From NCBI GenBank assembly GCA_964633465.1, contig CAZWGB010000005.1:1-41497 (forward strand): a stretch of 41,497 nucleotides of DNA, written 5' to 3'. The stretch comes from DTSX01 sp964633465. Lineage in GTDB: Bacteria > Pseudomonadota > Gammaproteobacteria > Steroidobacterales > UBA11654. Position numbers and translations under genes: made by a program. Below are positions 16,735-24,991 of the stretch, one piece after another. How positions within the stretch are numbered: the first letter of the stretch is position 1; each line of letters starts with the position of its first letter. Under the pieces are notes generated by a model that saw only the letters and a program-made list of their open reading frames with translations, did no database searches and was not told the origin of the DNA.

Positions 16735-17835
16735 TTAAACATTAAAACGAAAATGGATTACATCTCCTTCAGATACGATGTAATTTTTTCCTTCCAATCG
16801 AATTTTACCGGCATTTTTGCAAGCTTGTACTCCCCCTAATGTAATATAATCTTTGTAAGCTATTACTTCAGCACAAATAAACCCACGCTCAAAATCGGTG
16901 TGAACAACGCCTGCTGCTTTTGGTGCTTTGGAATCAACTTTAATTGGCCATGATCTAATTTCTTTAGAATTTGCTGTAAAAAATGTTTGCAGCCCAAGTA
17001 AGGTATAGCATGATTGAACTAATTTATTTAATGCCGGCTCCTTTAATTTAAGATCTTTAAGGAATTCATCTTTTTCATCGCCGTCAATTTGAGACAACTC
17101 AGACTCCAATGCCCCGCAAATTGTAATTAAATCAAAATCTTGGTCGTGACTTAAATATTCTTCTACTTGAATGGGAAAATCATTCCCAGTATGGATGTCT
17201 TCTTCATTAATATTAACAACATATAGCGTTGGTTTTGCAGACAGCAAATGCAATTCTTTCATCCAGATCTCAGTCTTTTCATTATCTAGAATAAAATTTC
17301 GTGCCGGTAAAAATTGATTCAGATGCTGCAATAATTTTTTTAAAAACTCTTTCCTTTTTATATCTTCTTGTTGAGCTGCTTTTGATTTTTTCTCTGCACG
17401 AATATAATTCTTTTCGACCGTTTGTATGTCTGCCATCAGTAATTCAGTGTTAATGATTTCAATATCATGTACAGGATCAATTTTATTGGATACATGAGTA
17501 ATATCTGGATTCACAAAACATCGCACTACATGAACTATTGCATCTGTTTCTCTTATATTACCTAGAAATTTATTACCCAAACCTTCGCCTTTAGAAGCCC
17601 CTGCAACTAAGCCAGCAATATCTACAAATTCAACAAATGCAGGAACGATTTTTTCTGTAGTTACAATGTTAGCTAAAACACCTAATCTTTCATCTGGAAC
17701 GGTGACGTTGCCAATATTTGGATCAATGGTACAAAAAGGGTAATTTGATGCATCAACCTCACTGTTGGTTAAAGCATTAAATATAGTAGATTTACCGACG
17801 TTTGGTAGTCCGACAATTCCGCATCTAATACCCAT
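16735..17835 (-). CDS. ychF: Redox-regulated ATPase YchF
   Basis: A 366-residue Obg-like ATPase. The P-loop is GLPNVGKS at residues 9-16, followed by the G2/G3 region (DIAGLVAGASKGEGLGNKFL) and a helical coiled insert (about 125-200, ADIQTVEKNYIRAEKKSKAA). The C-terminal TGS domain closes at VSEGDVIHFRFNV. Family knowledge: YchF binds ATP rather than GTP, associates with ribosomes and helps in stress and start-codon selection. Residue count and domain order match the family. In most gammaproteobacteria it sits directly next to pth; here a core-MetE gene on the opposite strand lies between them. The ribosome site is weak (AAAGAA). Confidence 0.97.
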   Translation of the reverse strand: MGIRCGIVGLPNVGKSTIFNALTNSEVDASNYPFCTIDPNIGNVTVPDERLGVLANIVTTEKIVPAFVEFVDIAGLVAGASKGEGLGNKFLGNIRETDAIVHVVRCFVNPDITHVSNKIDPVHDIEIINTELLMADIQTVEKNYIRAEKKSKAAQQEDIKRKEFLKKLLQHLNQFLPARNFILDNEKTEIWMKELHLLSAKPTLYVVNINEEDIHTGNDFPIQVEEYLSHDQDFDLITICGALESELSQIDGDEKDEFLKDLKLKEPALNKLVQSCYTLLGLQTFFTANSKEIRSWPIKVDSKAPKAAGVVHTDFERGFICAEVIAYKDYITLGGVQACKNAGKIRLEGKNYIVSEGDVIHFRFNV

Positions 17836-17936
17836 GTAGTTCTTTTAAATATATAAATATTTTATAATCTCTAGCTTCTAAATCTCATTTTAACGTAACA
17901 AGTGAGAAGCGAGTTTAACAATTAATTTGGGAAATT

Positions 17937-18956
17937 ATGACAAAAAAACTTTCGGCAACAACAGCGGGCAGTCTGCCAAAACCACAATGGCTAGCAGAGC
18001 CTGAAAAACTGTGGCCTAAGTGGAATCTCCATGAAGATGCATTGTGGGAAGGACAAAAAAAAGCAGCCAAGACTTGGATAAAAAAGCAAGAACAAGCTGG
18101 CCTTGATATTATTTCTGATGGAGAACAATTTCGCATTCATTTTGTACACGGCTTTCTCCAAAATATTCTTGGTATCAATTGGGATAAAAAAACTCCCATG
18201 GGCATCAGAAACAACCGATATACAGTTGAAGTACCAACAGTGGTAGATTCGGTTCAAAGATCAGATTCAATTCATGCCAGAGAAGCAAGATTTTTAAGAA
18301 ACAACACAAAGAAAAAAATAAAATTTACCCTACCTGGTCCTATGACCATCTGTGACACAATTGCGAATGACTGGTATGAAAGTCGTTCACAAATGGCATA
18401 CGAATTTGCATCAATCCTCAATGAAGAAGCTAAGGACTTAGAGAAAATAGGAGTTGATATTATTCAATTCGACGAACCTGCATTTAATTCATTTACCGAA
18501 GAGACTCTTGATTGGGGAATTGATGCTTTGGAAAAAGCTGCAGAAGGGCTTCAATGTACAACTGCTGTTCACATTTGCTACGGATATGGAATCCAAGAGA
18601 ACATAAATTGGAAAAAAACACTTGGTGAGAATTGGAATCAATACCAGAAAATTTTTCCTGTACTCAATAAAAGCAGCCTGGACCAGGTTTCGCTTGAATT
18701 TGCAGGATCGAAAGTTCCCCCTACATTAATGAGATTGTTGCCAGATAAGGAACTGATGGTTGGAGTTATAACAGTCGTTGCTGATAAATTAGAAACACCA
18801 GAAGAAGTAAAAAACAATATACTTTCATCATTGAAATACGTCGATTATGAACGTCTAATTCCTTGCAGTAATTGTGGCATGGCTCCTTTGCCGGAAAAAA
18901 TGGCCTTAGATAAGATTAAAGCCCTAGGTAAAGGAACTGTATTGGCTAGTAAATAG
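17937..18956 (+). CDS. Core MetE-like cobalamin-independent methionine synthase domain protein
   Basis: A 339-residue protein equal to the C-terminal catalytic half of MetE, without its N-terminal half. The zinc ligands expected for thiol activation are visible: His212 and Cys214 (VHICYGYG), Glu254 (SLEFAGSK) and Cys313 (SNCGMAP). TTAGSLPKPQWL at the start and QFDEPAF (~177-183) are also typical. Short core-MetE proteins make methionine from homocysteine using donors other than polyglutamyl methyl-folate; some bacterial ones (MesD type) need a partner, MesX, which is not seen here. Whether this one belongs to that group cannot be told by eye. It has a GGGA ribosome site. It lies head-to-head with ychF (101 bases) and tail-to-tail with pth (5 bases), as an insertion into a usually contiguous group. 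Confidence 0.85.
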   Translation: MTKKLSATTAGSLPKPQWLAEPEKLWPKWNLHEDALWEGQKKAAKTWIKKQEQAGLDIISDGEQFRIHFVHGFLQNILGINWDKKTPMGIRNNRYTVEVPTVVDSVQRSDSIHAREARFLRNNTKKKIKFTLPGPMTICDTIANDWYESRSQMAYEFASILNEEAKDLEKIGVDIIQFDEPAFNSFTEETLDWGIDALEKAAEGLQCTTAVHICYGYGIQENINWKKTLGENWNQYQKIFPVLNKSSLDQVSLEFAGSKVPPTLMRLLPDKELMVGVITVVADKLETPEEVKNNILSSLKYVDYERLIPCSNCGMAPLPEKMALDKIKALGKGTVLASK

Positions 18957-18961
18957 AAAAT

Positions 18962-19555
18962 TTAAGCCCGATTGCTGTGCAAAGTATCTATGGCTTTAGC
19001 AACACCCAGATTCATCATATCTCCCACAGCTTCAACAGAGGTGTTCAAAGCACATTCTATGCCAAGCAATTCTTCTGTACTGGGCTTGGATAAAACATAA
19101 TTAATCACATCCTTTGTTTGTGGATGCCCAATCCCTATTCTGATTCTCATAAATGCAGAGCCACAAAGATGGATAATATTTCTTAACCCGTTGTGTCCTC
19201 CATGCCCTCCATCGAATTTAATCTTTGCATTCCCACAATCAAGATCAAGATCGTCGTGAATGATGCAGATCTGATCGAGACTTAACTTGTAATAGTCTAT
19301 AAAACGCCTGATTGACTCACCACTTTCATTCATATACTTCGACGATTTAAAGAGCAGTACCTTTCTACCCTCAAATGATGCTTTAGATAGGTTTCCAATG
19401 AGTTTTGATTCTGATTTAAAAGCAGATGCCTTGTATTTTTCAGCAAGTAAGTCGAGAAAATGATGTCCCACATTGTGTCTAGACCCATTGTATTTCTCTC
19501 CAGGATTACCTAGACCGATAAAAATTGTCGGGGGGGAAAGTTGGGTCGATGTCAT
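18962..19555 (-). CDS. pth: Peptidyl-tRNA hydrolase
   Basis: A 197-residue enzyme that frees tRNA from prematurely released peptidyl-tRNA. The signature FIGLGNPGEKYNGSRHNVG includes the catalytic His, and the second conserved region ICIIHDDLDLDCG has the catalytic Asp partner near residue 90. GGHGGHNGLRNI (about 110-121) and RIRIGIGHP complete the family pattern. The ATG at 19555 is chosen; a TTG two codons earlier is less likely. It starts 15 bases after the rplY stop, and the rplY-pth order is the common proteobacterial one. Cytoplasmic. The convergent MetE gene ends 5 bases away. Confidence 0.97.
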   Translation of the reverse strand: MTSTQLSPPTIFIGLGNPGEKYNGSRHNVGHHFLDLLAEKYKASAFKSESKLIGNLSKASFEGRKVLLFKSSKYMNESGESIRRFIDYYKLSLDQICIIHDDLDLDCGNAKIKFDGGHGGHNGLRNIIHLCGSAFMRIRIGIGHPQTKDVINYVLSKPSTEELLGIECALNTSVEAVGDMMNLGVAKAIDTLHSNRA

Positions 19556-19570
19556 AAGCAATGCCTATTG

Positions 19571-20305
19571 CTAAGAATTATCGTATTTGTCGCCCTCGGA
19601 ATCAGTATCGGTAGCACCGCCCTCGGATTCAGCGGTTTCATCAGTAGTCTCTGCTCCCTCACCTTCTTCGCCTTCTTCGCCTTCTTCGCCTTCTACAACT
19701 ATTTCTTCTGGCTCCTCTTCTTGAATTCTCAATAATCGAATAGCCACGATAGGTTCGTTATTGGGTTCTTCTTGAGTAAGCAGTGGTATTTCAACTCCTT
19801 CTACAAGAGGAATATCAGATAAGTAACGAAGTTCGTCTAATTCCATTGCTGCAACATCAACTTCAAGCCGTTCTGGGAGGTTTTTCGGTAGACAACTAAC
19901 CTCAACCTCATTCATCAAAGCACTTACACTCCCGCCTCCCAGTTTAACTCCTGGTGCTGCATCTCCATTGATGAAGTGAATTGGTACATTTACGCGGATA
20001 ACCTGATCAGCTATTACCCGTTGAAAGTCCAGATGCATGATTTGCCTTTTGGATGGATGAACGTGAATATCTTTAATTAAAACCGACTCTTCCTTATCTT
20101 GAATTTTGATGTTTAAAATACTGGTCAGGAAGTTTTCCGAAACCAGTTTTTTGAGTAAGTGATTGTGGTCTATTATCAATCTTAAGTTCTCCTTACCCGC
20201 ACCATATATAACAGCCGGAACCATCCCAGATCGTCGTAAACGCCTAGAATTTGAAGTGCCAGCTTCATCCCTCAGTTCAGCAATTAAATCAAAGTCTTTA
20301 GTCAT
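19571..20305 (-). CDS. rplY: 50S ribosomal protein L25/Ctc
   Basis: A 244-residue CTC-type L25, which binds 5S rRNA and completes the ribosome's central protuberance. The N-terminal 5S-binding domain (RDEAGTSNSRRLRRSG, then VIYGAGKENL) occupies the first ~95 residues, and the TL5/Ctc beta domain (PIHFINGDAAPGVKLGGG, CLPKNLPERLEVDVAAM) runs to ~190. After LLRIQEEEPEE comes an unusually acidic, low-complexity tail of about 45 residues, including tandem GEE repeats. The gene lies between prs and pth, the usual place. The tail is probably disordered; its length should vary between relatives because of the DNA repeat beneath it. Confidence 0.95.
   Translation of the reverse strand: MTKDFDLIAELRDEAGTSNSRRLRRSGMVPAVIYGAGKENLRLIIDHNHLLKKLVSENFLTSILNIKIQDKEESVLIKDIHVHPSKRQIMHLDFQRVIADQVIRVNVPIHFINGDAAPGVKLGGGSVSALMNEVEVSCLPKNLPERLEVDVAAMELDELRYLSDIPLVEGVEIPLLTQEEPNNEPIVAIRLLRIQEEEPEEIVVEGEEGEEGEEGEGAETTDETAESEGGATDTDSEGDKYDNS
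19662..19693 (-). repeat. 9-base tandem repeat coding the GEE tail of L25
   Basis: Three consecutive copies of a 9-base unit (GGCGAAGAA on the coding strand) plus a partial copy encode Gly-Glu-Glu repeats in the acidic tail of the L25 gene. Such repeats can change copy number by slippage in whole codons, so the frame would stay intact. Confidence 0.8.
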
Positions 20306-20431
20306 ATTTAAATCGGTCCAATTATCGAGTTTAGTTAATATTCAAAATTCGAATAAAACGGGGGTGAATAATAACCGATGTTGGTTTTTGAAACTAGATT
20401 ATATATTGATTTTATTGAATTAATTTAGTCA

Positions 20432-21385
20432 TCAATCAGCATAAAGCGAACTGACAGACTCATCTGCTATGATTCTTCGGATAGTTTCTGCAACCAATTC
20501 TGCAATTGAAAGTTGCCTAATTTTTCCTGTATCCAAAGCATCTTGGGTCAAAGGTATCGTATCGGTTACCACCAATTCATCCAACTCTGACTCCTTAATC
20601 CTATCAATTGCAGGCCCTGATAAAACTGGGTGTGCAGCATAAGCAACGGTTTTATTAGCTCCTTTCTCTTTTAAGGCTGCTGCTGCATTGCACAAGGTGC
20701 CCGCTGTATCAACCATGTCGTCAAAAATGACAGCTGTTTTTTGGTCAACATTGCCGATAATGTTTAGCACTTCTGATTTATTGGCTCGTTCACGCCGCTT
20801 ATCAATAATGGCTAAATCTGCATTATCCAAACGTCTAGCAATAGCACGGGCTCTTAAAACACCTCCGACATCAGGCGAAACTAAAACAATGTTGTCGTAC
20901 TTCTGCTTCCATATATCACCTAAGAGGACTGGGGAAGAATAAACATTATCAACTGGTATGGAAAAAAAACCTTCGATCTGATCTGCGTGCAGATCTATTG
21001 TTATAAGCCTTGAAATTCCAGATGTCTCAATCAAATCTCCGATCAATTTTGCAGAAATGGGCCCTCGTGTATTTCTTGGCCTCCTGTCTTGTCGTGAATA
21101 CCCGAAGTAAGGCACCACAGCAGAAATAGATTTAGCCGATGCTCTGCGACAAGCATCCGCCATAAAAAGTAATTCCATTAAATGCTCATTAGCAGGTGGG
21201 CAGGTTGACTGGATTAAGAAAATATCCCTGCCTCTAATATTTTCTAAAATTTCAATCCTAGTTTCACCGTCACTGAATTTTTCAGCCTGGATAAATCCAA
21301 GAGGTTGCATTAATTGCTGAGCGATACGTCCAGCAAGTGTTTGAGAGGCATTGCCTGTAAATAAGATGATATTATCTCGATTCAT
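20432..21385 (-). CDS. prs: Ribose-phosphate pyrophosphokinase
   Basis: A 317-residue PRPP synthetase, which makes 5-phosphoribosyl-1-pyrophosphate from ribose 5-phosphate and ATP for purine, pyrimidine, NAD, His and Trp synthesis. The N-terminal flexible loop VVPYFGYSRQDRRP, the metal-binding TIDLHADQIEGFF and the PRPP loop VIFDDMVDTAGTL are all present. Length is typical of class I enzymes. It follows tRNA-Gln on the same strand (45 bases), so the tRNA and prs may share a transcript, and precedes rplY after 126 bases. The usual upstream neighbour ispE is missing. Confidence 0.98.
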   Translation of the reverse strand: MNRDNIILFTGNASQTLAGRIAQQLMQPLGFIQAEKFSDGETRIEILENIRGRDIFLIQSTCPPANEHLMELLFMADACRRASAKSISAVVPYFGYSRQDRRPRNTRGPISAKLIGDLIETSGISRLITIDLHADQIEGFFSIPVDNVYSSPVLLGDIWKQKYDNIVLVSPDVGGVLRARAIARRLDNADLAIIDKRRERANKSEVLNIIGNVDQKTAVIFDDMVDTAGTLCNAAAALKEKGANKTVAYAAHPVLSGPAIDRIKESELDELVVTDTIPLTQDALDTGKIRQLSIAELVAETIRRIIADESVSSLYAD

Positions 21386-21430
21386 AAAAACACATAAATG
21401 ATGATTAAGTTAACAATAATACTTTGGTTT

Positions 21431-21505
21431 TGGCTGGGGTGGTAGGATTCGAACCTACGAATCACGGGATCAAAACCCGTTGCCTTACCCCTTGGCTACA
21501 CCCCA
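21431..21505 (-). tRNA. tRNA-Gln (anticodon UUG)
   Basis: The reverse strand gives a complete 75-base tRNA with encoded CCA. The acceptor stem starts with the weak U1-A72 pair characteristic of bacterial tRNA-Gln (TGGGGTG with CACCCCA), the anticodon arm is ACGGG/CCCGT around TTTTGAT, and the T arm is GTAGG/CCTAC. It lies between lolB and prs, its place in Pseudomonas. Confidence 0.97.
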
Positions 21506-21578
21506 AAGATCCTCGTATAAGATTTAACTCAGTTATTCTGAGGTTGCTTCTATGGAGTGTCAAGCAGACAACTTAGAA

Positions 21579-22199
21579 TTATGAAATAATCTCCAACCGA
21601 TTGCTCACTAAGGTTATACGAAACGACTGCCCTAATATAAGAATTTTCCTCGGTAGAACAATACCACTGATTTCTTGAAAAGAATCATAGCGAATTGTCC
21701 AATCTGGGTATTTGATTTCAACCAACCAACCCTTATCGTCAAATATAAGTTGTTTCTGGTTTATGCCTGATGGCTTGGCTAATAACAAATTCAAGAAACT
21801 AATCTTATTATGCACAAACAAACTATTATCGGTTGCTGATTCGCCTAAAACTGAATATATATCTCGAAGTGTTGTATTTTTGAGATTATCCTGAAATATT
21901 AAATTTCCAAAGTAATCTCGTACAAAAAATTCTGAAGAAGCATTACTGTTTGTGTAATCAAAGTTGCCAATAAAAGAATCCTCCTTAAACACTAAAGATA
22001 GAGAGCCATGTATTCTAAAGTCCGAAAGTTTTTCAACAGTTTGCAATCGATCTGTCCAAACTATAGTCTTCTCCATCCACTGATCTTTAACGCAGCTTGC
22101 AATAAATAGATGAGAAAATACAATTAAGATAAACAACAACAATCTGTTGTTTATAATCAAATCCCATTCAGTTTGGTTTTTTTTTATTTTTAAAAACAT
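21579..22199 (-). CDS. lolB: Outer-membrane lipoprotein LolB, divergent
   Basis: A 206-residue lipoprotein that receives lipoproteins from LolA and inserts them in the outer membrane. It has a hydrophobic leader (LLLFILIVFSHLFIASC) with a lipobox ending at Cys36. The mature part has LolB-like strands: DFRIHGSLSLVFKEDSFIGNFDY near residues 60-82 and GWLVEIKYPDWTIRYDSF near 157-174. The sequence is divergent, so position (next to tRNA-Gln/prs and opposite prfA) carries much of the call. The ATG at 22199 leaves an unusually long polar head before the leader and has no ribosome site; a TTG at 22160 would give a tidier signal peptide. It starts one base away from the prfA ATG on the other strand. 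Confidence 0.75.
   Translation of the reverse strand: MFLKIKKNQTEWDLIINNRLLLFILIVFSHLFIASCVKDQWMEKTIVWTDRLQTVEKLSDFRIHGSLSLVFKEDSFIGNFDYTNSNASSEFFVRDYFGNLIFQDNLKNTTLRDIYSVLGESATDNSLFVHNKISFLNLLLAKPSGINQKQLIFDDKGWLVEIKYPDWTIRYDSFQEISGIVLPRKILILGQSFRITLVSNRLEIIS
22097..22124 (+). promoter_or_regulatory. Candidate promoter for prfA inside lolB
   Basis: TTGCAA (22097-22102) and TACAAT (22119-22124) are separated by 16 bases and point toward prfA, predicting a start near 22131 and a leader of about 70 bases. It lies inside the lolB signal-peptide coding region, which is forced because no intergenic space exists. Sequence match only. Confidence 0.4.
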
Positions 22200-22200
22200 T

Positions 22201-23277
22201 ATGAAACAGTCAGTTATTAAAAAATTGGAGAAGATAGTAGAACAATATCATTCTATTTCAAATCAATTGTTAGATGAAGAAATTCAAAAAAACAATACAT
22301 TGATGATTGAACTCTCAAAAGAACTTTCATCTCTGCAGCCAATTGTAAAACTTTTTGAAAAACAACAACAACTGATTGAAGAAAAGAAAAACACCACTGA
22401 AATTACTGATGAAAGAGACGAAGAATTAAAACAATTGATCCAAACAGAACTGCAAAGAATAGATCAACAACTTTTGGATATAGAAAAACAAATTGTACCA
22501 TTGATATTGCCAAAAGACTCAAGAGATCAAAGCAATATTTTTTTAGAAATTAGAGCAGGCACAGGCGGGCAAGAAGCTGCTATTTTTGCCGGTGATATAT
22601 TTCGCATGTATGCAAGATTTTGTGAACACAAAAATTGGGAGCTCGAAATTCTAAATCAGAATGAGAGTGGTCAAGGAGGTTTTAAAGAAATTATAGCCAA
22701 AATTATTGGAAGCAGTGCTTTCTCACAACTCAAGTATGAATCAGGAACACATAGGGTTCAGCGAGTGCCAAAAACAGAATCCCAAGGAAGAATTCATACT
22801 TCAGCTTGCACAGTAGCCATAATTGCTGAGGTAGAGGATCTTGGGGAAGTTGAACTGAGCTCCAATGATATCAGGCTTGATACTTTCAGAGCATCTGGAG
22901 CTGGTGGGCAACATGTGAACAAAACAGATTCAGCTGTTCGCCTCACTCACATACCAACTGGAATTGTAGTTGAATGCCAAGACAGCAGATCACAGCATAA
23001 AAACAAAGCCAGAGCAGAAACTCTTCTGAAAGCCAAAATATTTGATCAAGAACAAGAAAAATTAACTAAACAAAGAGCAGAAGAAAGGAAAATTTTGATT
23101 GGGAGTGGTGACCGTTCAGAGAGGATTCGAACCTATAATTTTCCTCAAGGCAGAGTAACAGATCACAGGATTGGTTTAACTCTTTACAATCTCTCAGAGA
23201 TCATGGAAGGTGATATAACTGAATTAATTGAGACTTTAATTCAAGAAAATGCAGCAAAACAAATAGCTAGCCAATAA
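22201..23277 (+). CDS. prfA: Peptide chain release factor 1
   Basis: A 358-residue RF1, which ends translation at UAA and UAG. The catalytic GGQ motif lies in RASGAGGQHVNKTDSA, and the stop-codon reading PxT motif is PKT in RVPKTESQGR. The N-terminal coiled helices (1-110), GTGGQEAAIFAGDI and the C-terminal HRIGLTLYNL segment are all normal. The start at 22201 gives the family N-terminus; an upstream in-frame TTG at 22147 would be antisense to lolB and is rejected. No ribosome site is visible before the ATG. It is followed by prmC, whose product methylates the Gln of GGQ. The usual upstream hemA is absent. Confidence 0.97.
   Translation: MKQSVIKKLEKIVEQYHSISNQLLDEEIQKNNTLMIELSKELSSLQPIVKLFEKQQQLIEEKKNTTEITDERDEELKQLIQTELQRIDQQLLDIEKQIVPLILPKDSRDQSNIFLEIRAGTGGQEAAIFAGDIFRMYARFCEHKNWELEILNQNESGQGGFKEIIAKIIGSSAFSQLKYESGTHRVQRVPKTESQGRIHTSACTVAIIAEVEDLGEVELSSNDIRLDTFRASGAGGQHVNKTDSAVRLTHIPTGIVVECQDSRSQHKNKARAETLLKAKIFDQEQEKLTKQRAEERKILIGSGDRSERIRTYNFPQGRVTDHRIGLTLYNLSEIMEGDITELIETLIQENAAKQIASQ
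22234..22261 (-). promoter_or_regulatory. Candidate promoter for lolB inside prfA
   Basis: On the reverse strand TTGAAA (22256-22261) and TACTAT (22234-22239) are separated by 16 bases and point toward lolB, predicting a start near 22227. It lies within the first codons of prfA, mirroring the prfA promoter candidate within lolB. Sequence match only. Confidence 0.3.
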
Positions 23278-23296
23278 AATTTACTTGCAAATAGCC

Positions 23297-24148
23297 ATGA
23301 CCAATATTTCCAGTTATTCGTTGATTCTCGGAGGTGAAAAAGCTCTTAATAAAATTAGTCAAACTCCCCGACTAGATTCAGAATTGCTATTGGCAAAGGT
23401 GCTTAAAGTGGACAGAGTTCAATTTTATTACAAGGATATTTTCCCTGAAAGAAAACAAGTTCAAACGTACAAAGCATTATTAAGAAAACGAATGGACGGC
23501 ATTCCAATTGCCTATTTAACTGGATATAAAGAATTTTGGTCGTTACCTCTTAAAGTAAATCAAGACACTTTAGTACCCAGACCAGAAACAGAACATTTGG
23601 TTCAGCAATCGTTAATTAAACTAGACAATTTAGACAAAAATTACCAAATACTTGAACTAGGAACTGGTTGTGGTGCCGTAGCTATAGCACTTGCAGGAGA
23701 AAGGCCTAAAGCAAGTGTTGTTGCGACGGATGTATCTGTCAAAGCTTTAAAGATAGGGAAACACAATGCCAGTAAATTGCATATTAGCAACATCCAATTT
23801 GTATGCAGTGATTGGTTGAGTGGCATCTACGATCAGACATTTGATTTGATCATTTCTAACCCACCATATGTAGATGCAAAAAAAATCAATGATTACGAAC
23901 CTAGGTCTTTATCCCATGAGCCTAGCGTTGCATTATTTGCCAATGATAATGGTAGATCATGTATTAAAGAAATCATTCAAAAAAGTATCAGATTTTTAAA
24001 AAGAGACAGTTGGTTAATAATAGAACACGGACATGATCAATCCTATTTTTGCAAACAATTGATGCAATCCCTTCAATTGAGAACAATACAAACTACGCTG
24101 GATTATTCAGGAGTAGGAAGAATTACAGCAGGACAAAGATTTAAATGA
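23297..24148 (+). CDS. prmC: Release factor glutamine N5-methyltransferase
   Basis: A 283-residue SAM enzyme that methylates the GGQ glutamine of RF1 and RF2. The diagnostic NPPY motif is in LIISNPPYVDAKKI near residue 190, and SAM motif I is LELGTGCGAVAIALAG near residue 120. The region IPIAYLTGYKEFWSLPLKVN, then VPRPETEHLV, is the family's typical N-terminal joining segment. The ATG at 23297 is chosen over a TTG four codons upstream. It starts 19 bases after prfA, the conserved order, and is followed by the MoeB-like gene 6 bases later. Confidence 0.97.
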   Translation: MTNISSYSLILGGEKALNKISQTPRLDSELLLAKVLKVDRVQFYYKDIFPERKQVQTYKALLRKRMDGIPIAYLTGYKEFWSLPLKVNQDTLVPRPETEHLVQQSLIKLDNLDKNYQILELGTGCGAVAIALAGERPKASVVATDVSVKALKIGKHNASKLHISNIQFVCSDWLSGIYDQTFDLIISNPPYVDAKKINDYEPRSLSHEPSVALFANDNGRSCIKEIIQKSIRFLKRDSWLIIEHGHDQSYFCKQLMQSLQLRTIQTTLDYSGVGRITAGQRFK

Positions 24149-24154
24149 AACCAC

Positions 24155-24907
24155 ATGACTGAGAGCCATGCAATACAGAGCCTTCGTTACAGTCGTCATT
24201 TAGGATTGGATGACTTTACCCAAGAATCTCAAATCAAACTTAGCAAAGCATCCGCTTTAATAATCGGAGTTGGTGGTTTAGGCACTACAGCTAGCCTATT
24301 TCTTGCAAATAGTGGTATTGGCAACATAACACTCAATGACTATGATTCTGTAGACATAACTAATTTGCCAAGGCAAATCCTTTTCAATTCTGATGACCTT
24401 GGCAAAAATAAAGCTGAGACGGCCAAGAAAAAGCTTATGCAATTTAATCCAAATATTTCTGTCAAAGCTTTAACCGAGAAGTTACAAGAGAATAAACTGG
24501 GAGAAATGAGCTCGGTTGTTGATGTTGTCTTGGACTGTACTGATAATCTTCAATCTAGGCTTGTCATCAATAAAGCTTGTATCAAGAACAAGAAAGCACT
24601 GATTTCTGGTGCAGCAATTAGGTACGAAGGACACATCGCAGTTTTTAGAAACGACAATGCAATTAAAAGTTGTTACAACTGCTTGTATCGACAAGAAGAT
24701 GAAAATACAGAAGATTGTGAAGGTAGTGGCATTATGGCTCCTGTTGCAGGACTTGTAGGCACAGTAATGGCTACAGAGGCAATCAAAATTTTAGTTGGAA
24801 AGAAGTCAATGTTAGATAACAGACTATGGGTTTTAGATGCTAAAAATAACACCAATCAGATCATCAAAATACAAAAATCTAAAATTTGCAAAGAATGTAG
24901 TTTGTAA
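24155..24907 (+). CDS. moeB: MoeB/ThiF-family sulfur-carrier adenylyltransferase
   Basis: A 250-residue E1-like enzyme that adenylates the C-terminal Gly of a sulfur carrier such as MoaD or ThiS. The nucleotide loop is IIGVGGLGTTASLFLANSG near residues 36-54, the DYDSVDITNLPRQ segment binds ATP and Mg, and the structural zinc Cys set is CYNC (about residue 170) and CKEC at the very end. The partner position after prmC is its Pseudomonas setting, which favours MoeB (molybdopterin) over ThiF (thiamine), but the sequence alone does not separate them. It ends convergent to gatB with no clear terminator. Confidence 0.88.
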   Translation: MTESHAIQSLRYSRHLGLDDFTQESQIKLSKASALIIGVGGLGTTASLFLANSGIGNITLNDYDSVDITNLPRQILFNSDDLGKNKAETAKKKLMQFNPNISVKALTEKLQENKLGEMSSVVDVVLDCTDNLQSRLVINKACIKNKKALISGAAIRYEGHIAVFRNDNAIKSCYNCLYRQEDENTEDCEGSGIMAPVAGLVGTVMATEAIKILVGKKSMLDNRLWVLDAKNNTNQIIKIQKSKICKECSL

Positions 24908-24991
24908 ACAAATTATGTTCTTATTTTCTTCTATTTTCTTTGAAAATGCATCTATATGCTTCTATATTCGCTGATATGTGAAAAATATTAT

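Noticed and set aside
19662..19693. Possible CRISPR-like repeat
   Set aside because: Three 9-base copies with no spacers, fully inside a gene; simple tandem coding repeat.
19541..19735. 64-residue forward open frame rich in Phe-Ala repeats
   Set aside because: It is the antisense reading of the repeat-coded L25 tail, so the repeats explain it.
22147..22200. Upstream TTG start for prfA
   Set aside because: The extra residues are antisense to the lolB signal peptide and absent from RF1 proteins; the ATG at 22201 fits the family.
24908..24991. Possible terminator between convergent moeB and gatB
   Set aside because: Only a 4-base inverted repeat (GCAT/ATGC) was found with no T-run, not enough for a terminator.
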